From contig NZ_JAAGUY010000007.1 of the NCBI RefSeq assembly GCF_010868145.1, forward strand, positions 161,850 through 225,849: a DNA stretch of 64,000 nucleotides, read 5' to 3'. A model generated the notes under the pieces. That model worked only from the letters and a program-made list of their open reading frames with translations, was not told the DNA's origin and did not search any database. The DNA is from Nocardia cyriacigeorgica. GTDB lineage: Bacteria; Actinomycetota; Actinomycetes; Mycobacteriales; Mycobacteriaceae. The translations under genes were made by a program, and so were the position numbers. Positions 25,348-35,221 of this stretch are shown one piece after another (the first letter of the stretch is position 1; each line of letters opens with the position of its first letter).

Positions 25348-26984
25348 GCCTGCGACCCCATATGCGGGTACCGGTGTTCGACCGGCGGTACGAAGGTCTC
25401 CTTGAGCACGCGCGGGGCCACCCAGCGCAGCAGGTTCAACGGCGAACCGGCCTTGTCGTCGGTGCCGGAAGATCGCGCACCGCCGAACGGCTGCTGCCCG
25501 ACGACCGCACCGGTCGGCTTGTCGTTGACGTAGAAGTTGCCCGCCGCGAACCGCAGCGCGGCCGATGCCTGCTCGATCGCATGCCGGTCCCGGGCGAACA
25601 CCGCACCGGTCAACGCGTACGGCGCCGCCGATTCCACCTCCGACAGCACCGTGGCGTAGGCGCCCGGCTCGGCGTCGTCGTAGATGTGCACCGACAGGAT
25701 CGGTCCGAAATATTCGGTGGTGAAGGCCTCGTCGCGCGGATCGTCGGACAGCAGCACCGTCGGCCGGATGAACCAGCCTTCGCTGTCGTCGTAGCTGCCG
25801 CCGACCGGAATGCTCAGCCCCGCCGACCTGGCGCGTTCGATGGCGGCGACACTCTTGTCGTAGGCGCGCCGGTCGATCACCGCACCACCGAAGTTGGACA
25901 GATCCGCGATATCGCCGTAGCTGAGTTTTTCGGTCAGGCCAAAGAAGTCGTCGCCCATCTCCCGCCACAGCGACCGCGGGACGTACGCGCGGGAGGCCGC
26001 CGAACACTTCTGGCCCTGATACTCGTAGGCACCGCGCACCAACGCGGTGGTCAGCGCAGCGGGCTCGGCGGAAGCGTGCGCGACGATGAAATCCTTACCG
26101 CCGGTCTCCCCCACCAGCCGCGGATAGCCGTGGTAGTTACCGATATTCGCGCCGACCTGGCGCCACAGGAATTGGAAGGTCTTGGTGGAGCCGGTGAAGT
26201 GGATACCCGCCAGCCGCGGATCGGCCAGCGCCACCTCCGACAACTCCACGCCGTCACCGGTGACCATATTGATCACACCGGGTGGCAGTCCGGCCGCCTC
26301 CAGCAACCGCATCGTGTAGTACGCGGCCAGGGTCTGGGTGGGCGAGGGCTTCCACACCACCGTGTTGCCCATGAGCGCGGGCGCGGTCGGCAGGTTGCCC
26401 GCGATGGCGGTGAAGTTGAACGGGGTGATCGCGTAGACGAAGCCCTCTAGCGGCCGGTAGTCCATCCGATTCCAGACACCCGCGCTCGAGCGCGGCTGCT
26501 GTTCGAGGATCTCGCGTGCGAAGGCGACGTTGAATCGCCAGAAGTCGATCAGCTCGCAGGGGGCGTCGATCTCGGCCTGCTGCACCGATTTCGACTGGCC
26601 GAGCATGGTCGCCGCGGCCACCGTCTCCCGCCACGGACCCGACAGCAGGTCGGCCGCACGCAGCAGGACCGCTGCGCGTTCGTCGAAGGGCAGTGCGCGC
26701 CAGCCGGGCGCGGCGGCGATGGCGGCGTCGATGGCATCGCCGGCCTCGGCGTGGGTGATATCGGTGTAGGTGCCCAAGACCTGCCGATGCCGGTGGGGTG
26801 CGACGATCTCGTGCCCGGCGCCGATCCCTGGCCGGTGTTTACCACCGATGACCAGCGGTATCTCGACTGTCTCTGCGGAGATCTCGGCCAGCTTGCTCGC
26901 CAGCCGCTCCCGCTCGGGACTGCCCGGCGCGTAGGTGTGCACCGGTTCGTTTTCAGGGGCGGGGACAACCGTGACAGCGTCCAT
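25344..26984 (-). CDS. pruA: 1-pyrroline-5-carboxylate dehydrogenase
   Basis: A 546-residue aldehyde dehydrogenase of the P5CDH class. The NAD-binding AITPFNFTAIAGNLPTAPAL, catalytic Glu in LVGETGGKDF and catalytic Cys in YQGQKCSAASRAY are seen; FGGARSSGTDDKAG near the end is typical of P5CDH. The start is the ATG at 26984. The product channels the proline dehydrogenase product to glutamate. Confidence 0.94.
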   Translation of the reverse strand: MDAVTVVPAPENEPVHTYAPGSPERERLASKLAEISAETVEIPLVIGGKHRPGIGAGHEIVAPHRHRQVLGTYTDITHAEAGDAIDAAIAAAPGWRALPFDERAAVLLRAADLLSGPWRETVAAATMLGQSKSVQQAEIDAPCELIDFWRFNVAFAREILEQQPRSSAGVWNRMDYRPLEGFVYAITPFNFTAIAGNLPTAPALMGNTVVWKPSPTQTLAAYYTMRLLEAAGLPPGVINMVTGDGVELSEVALADPRLAGIHFTGSTKTFQFLWRQVGANIGNYHGYPRLVGETGGKDFIVAHASAEPAALTTALVRGAYEYQGQKCSAASRAYVPRSLWREMGDDFFGLTEKLSYGDIADLSNFGGAVIDRRAYDKSVAAIERARSAGLSIPVGGSYDDSEGWFIRPTVLLSDDPRDEAFTTEYFGPILSVHIYDDAEPGAYATVLSEVESAAPYALTGAVFARDRHAIEQASAALRFAAGNFYVNDKPTGAVVGQQPFGGARSSGTDDKAGSPLNLLRWVAPRVLKETFVPPVEHRYPHMGSQA

Positions 26985-27056
26985 AACCAAGGCTAACTCC
27001 GGCGCGCAGCACAGCGCAGAAACCACGCCCACCTGCGTTTCGGGCGGCGGGTGGAG

Positions 27057-28193
27057 CTAGGAACCGGCGAGCCGGGCCGCTGCTTCGCCGATCCGCTCGT
27101 CGGTGGCCGTCAACGCGATCCGCACGTGCTCGGCACCGGCGGGCCCGTAGAAATCGCCGGGAGCGGCGAGGATGCCGCGCTCGGCTAGCCAGTCGAGGGT
27201 GGTGCGGCAGGGCTCACCGCGAGTGGACCACAGGTACAGGCCCGCCTCGGAATGGTCGATCCGGAATCCGGCGGCCAGCAGCGCGGTACGCAGGATGTCG
27301 CGGCGGGCGCGGTAACGCTCGCGCTGCTGGTTCTCGTGCGCGTCGTCACCGAGCGCAGCGGTCATCGCCGCCTGGATCGGGAACGGCACCATCATGCCGG
27401 AGTGCTTACGCACCTCGAGCAGTTCGGCGACAAGTTCCGGATCGCCGGTGACGAAGCCCGCCCGGTAGCTGGCCAAGTTCGACGTCTTCGACAGCGAATG
27501 CACGGCGAGCAGACCGGTGTGGTCACCGTCGCACACCTCGGGGTCGAGCACCGATACGGCCCGGCCTTCCCAGCTCAAACCCAGATAGCACTCGTCGGAG
27601 GCGACGATCGCCCCGCGTTCGCGGGCGAACGCGACCACCTTGCGCAGATGGTCGACACCGAGCACCTTGCCGGTCGGGTTCGACGGCGAGTTGAGATAGA
27701 TCAGCGCAGGCGACTGCGGACCCAGCTGGGTCAGCCCGTCGGCGCGCGCGATCCTGGTGCCCGCGAGCAGCGCGCCCACCTCGTAGGTGGGGTAGGCGAC
27801 CTCCGGGATGACCACCAGATCGGCGGCACCGAGCCCGAGCAACCGGGGCAGCCCGGCGATCAGTTCTTTCGTACCGATGACCGGCAGTACCGCGGCTTGG
27901 TTTATCCCGGTGATCCCGTACCGGCGCCGCAGCGCATCGACCGCCGCTTCACGCAGTGCGGTTGTGCCGTGCGTGGTCGGGTAACCGGGGACCTCAGCGA
28001 CCGAGTTCAGCGCGGCGCGGATCAGCGGGTCGACCGGATCGACCGGCGTACCGACCGACAAATCGACGATCCCACCGGGATGCGCCGCGGCCTTGGCCTT
28101 CGCGCCGGCGATGGTGTCCCACGGAAAGTCCGGCAGCAGCGAGCTGACCCGCACGCGCGCCGCATTACCGGTATTCGACAACCCTGCGCTCAC
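27057..28193 (-). CDS. dapC: N-succinyldiaminopimelate aminotransferase DapC
   Basis: A 378-residue class I/II PLP aminotransferase. PLP-site motifs are present: YLNSPSNPTGKVL, VASDECYLGLSWEG, and the Schiff-base Lys in VHSLSKTSNLASYRAGF. The start GTG overlaps the ferredoxin stop (GTGA). Orthologue Rv1178 is also next to fdxC. It transaminates N-succinyl-2-amino-6-ketopimelate between the DapD and DapE steps. Confidence 0.92.
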   Translation of the reverse strand: MSAGLSNTGNAARVRVSSLLPDFPWDTIAGAKAKAAAHPGGIVDLSVGTPVDPVDPLIRAALNSVAEVPGYPTTHGTTALREAAVDALRRRYGITGINQAAVLPVIGTKELIAGLPRLLGLGAADLVVIPEVAYPTYEVGALLAGTRIARADGLTQLGPQSPALIYLNSPSNPTGKVLGVDHLRKVVAFARERGAIVASDECYLGLSWEGRAVSVLDPEVCDGDHTGLLAVHSLSKTSNLASYRAGFVTGDPELVAELLEVRKHSGMMVPFPIQAAMTAALGDDAHENQQRERYRARRDILRTALLAAGFRIDHSEAGLYLWSTRGEPCRTTLDWLAERGILAAPGDFYGPAGAEHVRIALTATDERIGEAAARLAGS

Positions 28194-28513
28194 TCAGACG
28201 CCATGGGCGGCAGTTCCTTGATGAACGGCGGGTCGAAGTCGACCTTGCCGACCTTCGTCGCACCGCCGGGCGAACCCAGCTCATCGAAGAAGTCGACGTT
28301 GGCGTTGATGTAGCCGCTCCACTGATCCGGGGTGTCGTCCTCATAGAAGATCGCCTCGACCGGGCATACCGGCTCACACGCACCACAGTCCACGCACTCG
28401 TCGGGTTGGATGTACAGCATGCGGCCACCCTCGTAGATGCAATCCACGGGGCATTCCTCGATGCACGCCTTGTCCTTCACGTCAACGCACGGTTCAGCGA
28501 TGATGTACGGCAC
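28190..28513 (-). CDS. fdxC: 7Fe-type ferredoxin FdxC
   Basis: 107 residues. Two cluster-binding segments, CIEECPVDCIYEGGR and CVDCGACEPVCPVEA, give a [3Fe-4S][4Fe-4S] seven-iron ferredoxin, the usual actinobacterial type (M. tuberculosis FdxC, Rv1177). It is upstream of and coupled to dapC. It carries electrons to partner oxidoreductases that are not in this window. Confidence 0.93.
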   Translation of the reverse strand: MPYIIAEPCVDVKDKACIEECPVDCIYEGGRMLYIQPDECVDCGACEPVCPVEAIFYEDDTPDQWSGYINANVDFFDELGSPGGATKVGKVDFDPPFIKELPPMASE

Positions 28514-28622
28514 TGCCGTTCTCCTAGTCTGTCCTCACCTCGGGGGTACTGCGCCCGGCACAAGTATCCCTGGCGCCCCACACGTTACCCTCGGTCAGCC
28601 TGCCCTAACTTCGGGCGGGGCT

Positions 28623-31208
28623 TCAGTGGATGGATAGTTCGAGTCCCGCGACGGGCCCGCGACCCGCGGGAACGCCGTAGGTGGTGGTGCGTTCACGCAC
28701 CGGACGACCGATGCCCGAGGCGATCTCGGTGAGTTCCGCCACGGTCTTGGCCGACCCGTGCTGGGAGCCTGCCATCCGGGAGATGGTCTCCTCCATCAGC
28801 GTGCCACCGAGATCATTGGCTCCGCTTTGCAGCATCACCCTGGTACCGGTGGTACCCAATTTCACCCAGCTGGTCTGGATGTTGTCGATGCGCCCGTGCA
28901 GCATGATGCGGGCCAACGCGTGCACCGCCCGGTTGTCGCGGTTGGTCGGCCCCGGACGCGCCGCGCCCGCCAGGTACAGCGGGGCACTCTGATGCACGAA
29001 CGGTAGCGGGACGAACTCGGTGAAACCGCCGGTGCGGTCCTGGATATCGCGCAGCACACGTAGGTGCCCGACCCAATGTGTCGGGTTGTCGACGTGGCCG
29101 TACATCATGGTGGAGCTGGAGCGAATCCCCACCTCGTGTGCGGTGGTGATGACCTCGATCCAGGCCGAGGCGGGCAGTTTGCCCTTGGTCAGCACCCAGC
29201 GCACCTCGTCGTCGAGGATTTCCGCGGCCGTGCCAGGGATGGTGTCGAGCCCGGCCTCTTTCAACGCCACCAGCCAGTCGCGCACGCTCTGCCCGCCGCG
29301 CGAGGCACCGTTGACGATTTCCATCGGGCTGAACGCGTGGACATGCATCGACGGCACCCGCGCCTTCACCGCCCGTACCAGATCCGCATACCCGGTGACC
29401 GGCAGATCAGGGTCGATCCCGCCCTGCATACACACCTCGGTGGCGCCGTCGACGTGCGCCTCCCAGGCGCGGTCGGCGACCTCACCTGTGCTCAGAGTGA
29501 ATGCGTCGGCATCGCCCTTACGCTGCGCGAACGCACAGAAACGGCAGCCGGTGTAGCAGATATTGGTGAAGTTGATGTTCCGGTTCACCACGTAGGTGAC
29601 GTCGTCGCCGGACACCTCGCGGCGCAGCCCGTCGGCCAGCGTGGCGACCGCCTCCAGATCGGCACCGTCGGCGGTGGCCAACGCCAGGTATTGCGCGTCG
29701 GACAGCCCCGCCGGATCGCGTTCGGCGGCGCGCAGGGCGTCGAGGACGTCGGCGTCCAGCCGCTCGGGGACCGCGGCCAGGTCACGGGCCTGCTCGCGCA
29801 CGGTGTCCCAGTCGCCGAAGGCGCTGTTGAGATCGCTGCGGGTATCGGTATTGCGGCCGTCGGAATCGATGGCGGTATTGAGGTCTACGCGGCCCGCCGA
29901 CTCCCAGGACTCGTCGGGCTCCTGCCACGGCAGCCCGACCGGCACCGTATCGGGCCTGGCCAGACCGGTCTCGGGGTCGGTGAGCGCGGCCACATGCGCA
30001 CCGATCCGCGGATCCACCCACGGATTGCCCGCGAGTACATACTTCGGATGCGCGGAGGTGCGTTCGACCAGCTCGAAGCCTGCGGCGGCGGTGAGCTCGG
30101 CGAGGGTGTCGAGGTTGGGCCAGGGCCGCTCGGGGTTGACGTGATCCGGCGTCACCGGCGACACCCCGCCCCAGTCGTCGATACCCGCGTCGAGCAGGGC
30201 GGTGCATTCGGCCTGCGAGACCAGGTTCGGCGGCGCCTGCACCGGGACATCGGGGCCCAACAGCAGCCTGGTCACCGCGATGGTGGCCAGGAATTCGTCG
30301 ATATTCGCGTCGGGGGTGTCGCGCATGGCGGTGTCGCCCTTGGCGCGGAAGTTCTGCACGATCACTTCCTGGATGTGCCCGAACGCCTTGTGCTGCTTAC
30401 GGATCGCCATGATCGACTCGGCCCGCTCGGCCATGGTCTCGCCGATGCCGACCAGAATGCCGGTGGTATAGGGCACCGAGAGCCGTCCCGCGTCGGTGAT
30501 GGCGCGCAGCCGGACCGCCGGATCCTTGTCCGGGCTGCCGTAGTGGCAGTTGCCCTTCTCGGTGAACAGCCTGGTCGCGGTGGTTTCCAGCATCATGCCC
30601 ATGGACTGGGCGACCGGCTTGAGCCGAGAGATCTCCTCCCAGCTCATGACGCCGGGATTCAGATGCGGCAGCAGACCGGTCTCCTCGAGCACCAGGATCG
30701 ATACCGCGCGCAGATAGTCGAGGGTCGAATCGTAGCCGCGCTCGTCGAGCCACTGCGCGGCCTCCGGCCAGCGGTCTTCCGGCCGGTCGCCGAGGGTGAA
30801 CAGCGCTTCCTTACAGCCGAGGGCAGCGCCGCGGCGGGCGATATCGAGCACCTCGTCGGGTTCCAGGAACATGCCGCGACCTTCGGCGCGCAGCTTGCCC
30901 GGCACGGTGACGAAGGTGCAGTAGTGGCATTTGTCCCGGCACAGGTGGGTCAGCGGGATGAAGACATTGCGCGAATAGCTGATGGTGTTCGGGCGGCCCG
31001 CCGATTCCAGGCCCGCATCACGCACCCGCGCGGCGCTGCGACACAGATCGGCCAGGTCATCGCCGGTGGCGTGCAGCAATACCGCAGCCTCGTCGACGTT
31101 CAAGGTCACCCCGTCGCGCGCCCGCCGCAGAGCCCGGCGCATGGCCGATGGGCTCGGCGGTGGGGATGGAACGGTCGGCTCGGATAGGTCGATCACGCCC
31201 TCGATCAT
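28623..31208 (-). CDS. fbiC: 7,8-didemethyl-8-hydroxy-5-deazariboflavin (FO) synthase FbiC
   Basis: 861 residues, the fused CofG-CofH form. There are two radical-SAM cysteine motifs, CRDKCHYC in the N-terminal half and CYTGCRFC in the C-terminal half, each in its own TIM barrel. The C-terminal half has [13 protein letters not shown] and [15 protein letters not shown] typical of CofH. It makes FO, the chromophore precursor of coenzyme F420, from a flavin-pathway intermediate and tyrosine. The ATG at 31208 was chosen; upstream in-frame codons add only three residues. Orthologue: Rv1173. Confidence 0.95.
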   Translation of the reverse strand: MIEGVIDLSEPTVPSPPPSPSAMRRALRRARDGVTLNVDEAAVLLHATGDDLADLCRSAARVRDAGLESAGRPNTISYSRNVFIPLTHLCRDKCHYCTFVTVPGKLRAEGRGMFLEPDEVLDIARRGAALGCKEALFTLGDRPEDRWPEAAQWLDERGYDSTLDYLRAVSILVLEETGLLPHLNPGVMSWEEISRLKPVAQSMGMMLETTATRLFTEKGNCHYGSPDKDPAVRLRAITDAGRLSVPYTTGILVGIGETMAERAESIMAIRKQHKAFGHIQEVIVQNFRAKGDTAMRDTPDANIDEFLATIAVTRLLLGPDVPVQAPPNLVSQAECTALLDAGIDDWGGVSPVTPDHVNPERPWPNLDTLAELTAAAGFELVERTSAHPKYVLAGNPWVDPRIGAHVAALTDPETGLARPDTVPVGLPWQEPDESWESAGRVDLNTAIDSDGRNTDTRSDLNSAFGDWDTVREQARDLAAVPERLDADVLDALRAAERDPAGLSDAQYLALATADGADLEAVATLADGLRREVSGDDVTYVVNRNINFTNICYTGCRFCAFAQRKGDADAFTLSTGEVADRAWEAHVDGATEVCMQGGIDPDLPVTGYADLVRAVKARVPSMHVHAFSPMEIVNGASRGGQSVRDWLVALKEAGLDTIPGTAAEILDDEVRWVLTKGKLPASAWIEVITTAHEVGIRSSSTMMYGHVDNPTHWVGHLRVLRDIQDRTGGFTEFVPLPFVHQSAPLYLAGAARPGPTNRDNRAVHALARIMLHGRIDNIQTSWVKLGTTGTRVMLQSGANDLGGTLMEETISRMAGSQHGSAKTVAELTEIASGIGRPVRERTTTYGVPAGRGPVAGLELSIH

Positions 31209-31250
31209 GCGCCACACATCCGGAACTGTCTCCCTCCAGGCTTGTGAGCG

Positions 31251-31280
31251 TTGACAACTCCCCCGGCGCGCGGGCTATTC
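31251..31280 (+). promoter_or_regulatory. Candidate promoter of the PH-domain operon
   Basis: TTGACA (31251-31256) and CTATTC (31275-31280) are 18 nt apart, about 20 nt upstream of the first possible ATG, in the divergent region with fbiC. Confidence 0.4.
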
Positions 31281-31298
31281 CGGGCGCGGCGTGCCACG

Positions 31299-31805
31299 AT
31301 GGCAATCATGACGCAGCCGCGCACGATCATGGCCGAGCCGGCCTGGCGTCCCAGTCCGAAGGCGAAGCTGCTGTGGACGCTGCAATCAGTGCTGGCCTGG
31401 CTGATCCCGCTGGTGGCGCTGCTGATCTGGGCGGCCTTCGATGCGGGTAACCGCTCGATGCAGGGCACCGTGACGGTGATTGTTCTTGTCGTCGCGGCCG
31501 TCAGTATCGGCGTGGTGCCGTGGTGGCGGTACCGCGTGCACCGCTGGGAGGTGACCGACCAGGCGGTGTACACCAGAGCGGGCTGGCTGACCCAGGAGAG
31601 CCGCGTGGCGCCGATCTCGCGCATCCAGACCGTCGATACCGAACGCGGGCCGCTGGAGCGGGCGCTCGGGCTGGCGACGGTGACTGTCACCACGGCGTCG
31701 TCGGCCGGGGCGGTGGAGATCAGCGGGCTGGAGCTTCCGGTGGCCGAGCAGACGGTGACCCGGCTGACCGAGATCGCGGCCAGGCACCGCGGGGACGCGA
31801 CATGA
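31299..31805 (+). CDS. PH (bPH2/YdbS-like) domain membrane protein
   Basis: 168 residues; the start could also be the ATG at 31308. Two membrane helices (LLWTLQSVLAWLIPLVALLI and VTVIVLVVAAVSIGVVPWW) precede a bacterial PH-2 domain (YRVHRWEVTDQAVYTRAGWL, then RVAPISRIQTVDTERGPLER). Such proteins occur as YdbS-YdbT pairs; the partner follows at 31882. Proposed roles are at the membrane and remain largely unknown. Confidence 0.82.
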   Translation: MAIMTQPRTIMAEPAWRPSPKAKLLWTLQSVLAWLIPLVALLIWAAFDAGNRSMQGTVTVIVLVVAAVSIGVVPWWRYRVHRWEVTDQAVYTRAGWLTQESRVAPISRIQTVDTERGPLERALGLATVTVTTASSAGAVEISGLELPVAEQTVTRLTEIAARHRGDAT

Positions 31806-31885
31806 GCGAGCGGAGCGAGCGGCGATCGAACACAGCCGAGCATTCGCTCGTGGCCGCGCCGAGCGCCAGCGAGGTGCGGTCATGA
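31802..31885 (+). repeat. MIRU-like intercistronic coupling element encoding a 27-residue peptide
   Basis: The 84-nt segment starts with an ATG overlapping the stop of the upstream gene (ATGA) and ends with a TGA overlapping the ATG of the downstream gene (ATGA), so both junctions keep translational coupling. It begins ATGAGCGAGCGGAGCGAGCG, a tandem GAGCGAGC/GAGCGAGC repeat, and encodes MSERSERRSNTAEHSLVAAP plus SASEVRS. The geometry equals that of mycobacterial interspersed repetitive units. I have the impression that similar MSERSER elements are common in Nocardia and Rhodococcus. Confidence 0.65.
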
Positions 31886-33660
31886 GCGAACAGCCCGGTC
31901 CGGATATCGATCGCCCCGCTGTCGAGCACCCCGTCGGCGACCATCCGGGATCGGACAGCGACCTGCCGTGGCTCCGGCTGGACAAGCGGATGCTGCTGGT
32001 ACACCCGGTCGATGAGGTCATCCGTTTCATCCCGGTGCTGCTCGGTACGCTGATCCTCGGTACGAGCAGCGGCAACCACGTGTGGAGCGTCATCCCACTG
32101 ATCGCGATCATCGCGTATGCGCTGACCCGCTGGTTCACCACCACCTACCGGGTCGGTCCGACCCACGTCGAGCTGCGGACGGGATTGTTGCAGCGCAAAC
32201 GGCTGTCGGTGCCGCGGTCGCGCATCCGTTCGGTCGATATCGAAGCCGATCTGCTGCATCGGATACTCGGGCTCGCGGTGCTGGTCATCGGCACCGGACA
32301 GCACGCCGAATACGGGGAGAAGTTCCAGCTCAACGCCCTCGACGCGGATGTCGTGCCGTCGCTGCGGACCGAGCTGCTCGCGCATACCCGGGTGCCGCGG
32401 GTGGCCGCCGATGACCTCGAAGGGCCGCAGGCCGAATCGGAGGCCGTCGATCGGTTCGACAAGGCCGCGGTTCCGGCGGGCGAGTCACGCCAGGAGCGGG
32501 TCAGGGAGATCGGGCATTGGCGGCCGGCATGGGTGAAATACGCGCCGCTGTCACTGACCGGGTTCGCGATCGTCGCGCCGATCGTCGGTATCGGTTTCCA
32601 GTACGGACTCGGCGAGGTCGTGTTCCGATCCGATGCCGTGCATTCGGTCGAAGGCCGCGGTGTACTGCTGCTGACGCTGCTCGGGTTCGGCTTGGTGATC
32701 GCGGTGGTGCTGGTGATGAGCATCGCTGCCTGCGCGCACTATCTGGCGACGTATTTCGGCCTCCGCGTCACCGATAACGGTACGACCCTGCATCTGCGCT
32801 ACGGCCTGTTCACCACCCGGCAGATCACCCTGGATCTGGCCAGGTTCCGCGGCGCCACCGTCAATGAGCCGCTTTTGCTGCGACTGGCCGGCGGTGCCGC
32901 CCTCGAGGCCATCATGACCGGCCAGAACTCGCGGCAGAAGATCCTACCGCAGGCTCCACGAGCCGCTGTCGATCGCACCCTCGCGCATCTGCTGAGCCCG
33001 CATGCGGCGAAGTATCCCAACGGGACCTCGCATGCGGCACGGCACGGAACCACCGCCGCACCGGCGCGTGCCAACGGAGCCGCTCTCGCCCCGCCGGGCT
33101 CCGACGCCATCGCGGCAGGCACGGTCGCCGGTCCCGCGATCGGCGCGGCACCCGGCCAGGTGGGCCTCACCCCGCACGGACCGGTCGCGCGCCGCCGCCG
33201 GTATACCCACGCCATGTGGCCGGTCCCGGTTATCGCGGCCCTGCAACTGCTGCCGATCCTTGCCGGAGAACCGATTTCGCCGTGGTGGTGGCTGCTGCCC
33301 GTTGCGCTGGCCCCGATCACGGCGGCACTGGCCGAAGACCGCTATCGCGGCCTCGGCCATGCCGTCCTGCCTGCCACCGCCATCTCACCCACCTGGTTGA
33401 TCACGCGCTCGGGCTCCCTCGACCGCGACCGCGACTGCCTGGAAGCCCCCGGCATCATCGGCTGGACCGTCCGCCAGACGTTCTGGCAGCGCCGCTCCGG
33501 CCTCGCCACCGTCACCGCGGCCACCGCGGCGGGCAAGAAGCGCTATCACGTCATCGATCTACCGCTGGACCAGGCGTGGGCGCTGATCGATGCTGTGACG
33601 CCCGGCCGTCTGGGTGAACGTCCGGCCGGCCTTTCCGCCGACGGCGGGTTACACCCCTAG
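31882..33660 (+). CDS. PH (bPH2/YdbT-like) domain membrane protein
   Basis: 592 residues. Paired membrane helices near the N-terminus (VIRFIPVLLGTLILG) lead into the first bPH2 domain (RVGPTHVELRTGLLQRKRLS, then VPRSRIRSVDIEADLLHRIL). A second membrane pair and PH domain (FGLRVTDNGTTLHLRYGLFT) and a third (VLPATAISPTWLITRSGSLD) follow; a disordered Ala/Pro-rich linker of about 70 residues separates the last two. It is the YdbT-like partner of the preceding gene. Confidence 0.82.
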   Translation: MSEQPGPDIDRPAVEHPVGDHPGSDSDLPWLRLDKRMLLVHPVDEVIRFIPVLLGTLILGTSSGNHVWSVIPLIAIIAYALTRWFTTTYRVGPTHVELRTGLLQRKRLSVPRSRIRSVDIEADLLHRILGLAVLVIGTGQHAEYGEKFQLNALDADVVPSLRTELLAHTRVPRVAADDLEGPQAESEAVDRFDKAAVPAGESRQERVREIGHWRPAWVKYAPLSLTGFAIVAPIVGIGFQYGLGEVVFRSDAVHSVEGRGVLLLTLLGFGLVIAVVLVMSIAACAHYLATYFGLRVTDNGTTLHLRYGLFTTRQITLDLARFRGATVNEPLLLRLAGGAALEAIMTGQNSRQKILPQAPRAAVDRTLAHLLSPHAAKYPNGTSHAARHGTTAAPARANGAALAPPGSDAIAAGTVAGPAIGAAPGQVGLTPHGPVARRRRYTHAMWPVPVIAALQLLPILAGEPISPWWWLLPVALAPITAALAEDRYRGLGHAVLPATAISPTWLITRSGSLDRDRDCLEAPGIIGWTVRQTFWQRRSGLATVTAATAAGKKRYHVIDLPLDQAWALIDAVTPGRLGERPAGLSADGGLHP

Positions 33661-33678
33661 TCACGGCCTTGCTGTGCA

Positions 33679-33700
33679 CGGCCGACCGATCGATCGGCCG
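33679..33700. terminator. Hairpin between convergent genes
   Basis: CGGCCGA / TCGGCCG, a 7-bp stem with an 8-nt loop, lies in the 52-nt gap between the PH-domain gene and the small membrane protein gene that converge here. Confidence 0.4.
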
Positions 33701-33712
33701 GAACGACCCGCG

Positions 33713-34168
33713 TCAGCGACGGGCTGCCGTCTGCCCCACCTTCGGCCGGTTCGCCTGCAAGTAGACGTAGATCAGGGGCGGCGCCAGACCACACAGCATC
33801 AGCAGCAGGGTGCGGGCATCGCTGCCGAGCGCGACGTCACCGCCGGGGCCGGAACTGGCCGCGGCCAGGAACGCGATGGTCCACGCCACGATCGGCGCCA
33901 GCATGACTATCGGGCGGGTCGACACCGTACGCGCGCCGAGCACCAGCAGCACATTCACCACACCCGCGAGGAGCGCGGCGATCGGGAATGCGACGCTGCC
34001 GAGATACAGGGGCAGGTACAGGACCTCGAGGACCAGCGTGATCACCGCGTCAACGACCAGCGCGATCATGATGAGTGCGCCGAGCGCGATGTTCACGGGC
34101 CTGGACAGTCGGAGCCGGGACCGCGGCGGGGCCGGTTCGCCCGCCTGGTCGTCCACTGTGGCGGTCAC
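33713..34168 (-). CDS. Small four-helix membrane protein (Rv1171-like position)
   Basis: 151 residues with about four hydrophobic helices (VNIALGALIMIALVVDAVIT, VAFPIAALLAGVVNVLLVLG, IVMLAPIVAWTIAFLAAAS, TLLLMLCGLAPPLIYVYL). Its GTG overlaps the TGA of the 52-residue upstream gene (GTGA), which follows mshB. In M. tuberculosis a conserved membrane protein gene (Rv1171) occupies the place next to mshB. The function is unknown. Confidence 0.75.
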   Translation of the reverse strand: MTATVDDQAGEPAPPRSRLRLSRPVNIALGALIMIALVVDAVITLVLEVLYLPLYLGSVAFPIAALLAGVVNVLLVLGARTVSTRPIVMLAPIVAWTIAFLAAASSGPGGDVALGSDARTLLLMLCGLAPPLIYVYLQANRPKVGQTAARR

Positions 34169-34323
34169 GCGACCGGCGGGTAGCCGAGCAGCGTCAGCAG
34201 ATGGCTCTGCATGTCGACGAACGCGTACAGCACCGACATGTAGAGCTCGTGTTGCTGTTGCGCGCCGGGACGCAGGCTTTCCACGAATGCCACGATGGCG
34301 TTCTGGAGCTCCCAGTTGTACAT
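34165..34323 (-). CDS. Small conserved protein downstream of mshB
   Basis: 52 residues beginning MYNWELQNAIVAFVESLRPG and ending LLTLLGYPPVA. It has no signal peptide and looks like one amphipathic helical protein. The ATG at 34323 is 10 nt after the mshB stop, and its stop overlaps the next gene (GTGA), so it is part of the lpqW-mshB operon. The tight spacing on both sides is the main support. No function is recognised. Confidence 0.6.
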   Translation of the reverse strand: MYNWELQNAIVAFVESLRPGAQQQHELYMSVLYAFVDMQSHLLTLLGYPPVA

Positions 34324-34333
34324 GCGATCGAGT

Positions 34334-35221
34334 TTAGGCGGGGGCGGCGAACAGATCGTGCTCACGTCCGTCCGCCCCTGCCGCCCCGCGCTTGCCCCGG
34401 ACCAGCACGAAATGTTCCTCGGGCAGCACCGGCTGGGCGATATCGTTCGACAGCGCGAATTCGCGCCCCGAGGGTGCGACGCTGACCTGAGTGGCATGGG
34501 CGCGCAGCGCGGCTCGCTTCTCGGCGAGCACATCCGAGACGTCGATCGTGGTGGTGACGGTGCCGCTCGGCACACAGGCCAGCTCACCCTCGGCGGGCAG
34601 CCGCCAGCCGGGCGGCAGTGCGCCGGGCAACTCGTCGACGGTGCGGCGGGCCAGCGCCTCGGTGTGCAGGCGCAGCATGTCGGCGTCGGTCACGGTCCAA
34701 TAGAACTTCGGTGTATCCCAGCCCCGTTCGGCTGCCTCGCGCACCGCGGCGGTGGTGATCTCGTGCGCGCGAACATGATCCGGATGACCGTAGCCGCCAT
34801 GGGGGTCGTAGCCGACCACCACCTGCGGCCGCAGCTCCAGCAGTATCTCGGTCAGTGCGCCGACCGCCGCCGCGCCCGACCGGACGAACGCGCGCGGATG
34901 CTCGGCGCTCGGCGTCCCCGCCATACCGGAATCGCGCCAACGGCCGGCGCCGCCGAGAAATCGGGGCGGTGCCGCGTCGAGTTCGGCCAGGGCGCGAGTG
35001 AGCTCGAGGATCCGGTAGCCGCCGAGCTGGTCGGCGTGGCCGGCGGTGAGCTGCGCCCACTGCTCACCGATCACCTCGCCCTCCTCACCGAGCGTGCAGG
35101 TCACCACCGTGACCGGAATCCCGCGACGGCGATAGTGCGCGATGGTGCCGCCGGTGGTGATGGATTCGTCGTCGGGGTGGGCGTGCACCAGCAGCAGGCC
35201 GCCGGTTGCGGTATCGGTCAT
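34334..35221 (-). CDS. mshB: Mycothiol biosynthesis deacetylase MshB
   Basis: A 295-residue PIG-L/LmbE-type zinc deacetylase. The zinc-ligand motif LLLVHAHPDDESITTGGTI at the N-terminus and the distal His motif GYGHPDHVRAHEI are intact. It removes acetate from GlcNAc-inositol in mycothiol synthesis. The ATG overlaps the lpqW stop (ATGA). Orthologue: Rv1170. Confidence 0.94.
   Translation of the reverse strand: MTDTATGGLLLVHAHPDDESITTGGTIAHYRRRGIPVTVVTCTLGEEGEVIGEQWAQLTAGHADQLGGYRILELTRALAELDAAPPRFLGGAGRWRDSGMAGTPSAEHPRAFVRSGAAAVGALTEILLELRPQVVVGYDPHGGYGHPDHVRAHEITTAAVREAAERGWDTPKFYWTVTDADMLRLHTEALARRTVDELPGALPPGWRLPAEGELACVPSGTVTTTIDVSDVLAEKRAALRAHATQVSVAPSGREFALSNDIAQPVLPEEHFVLVRGKRGAAGADGREHDLFAAPA

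Noticed and set aside
29064..31187. 707-codon plus-strand open frame
   Set aside because: Lies wholly antisense to fbiC; no motif, and shadow-type composition.
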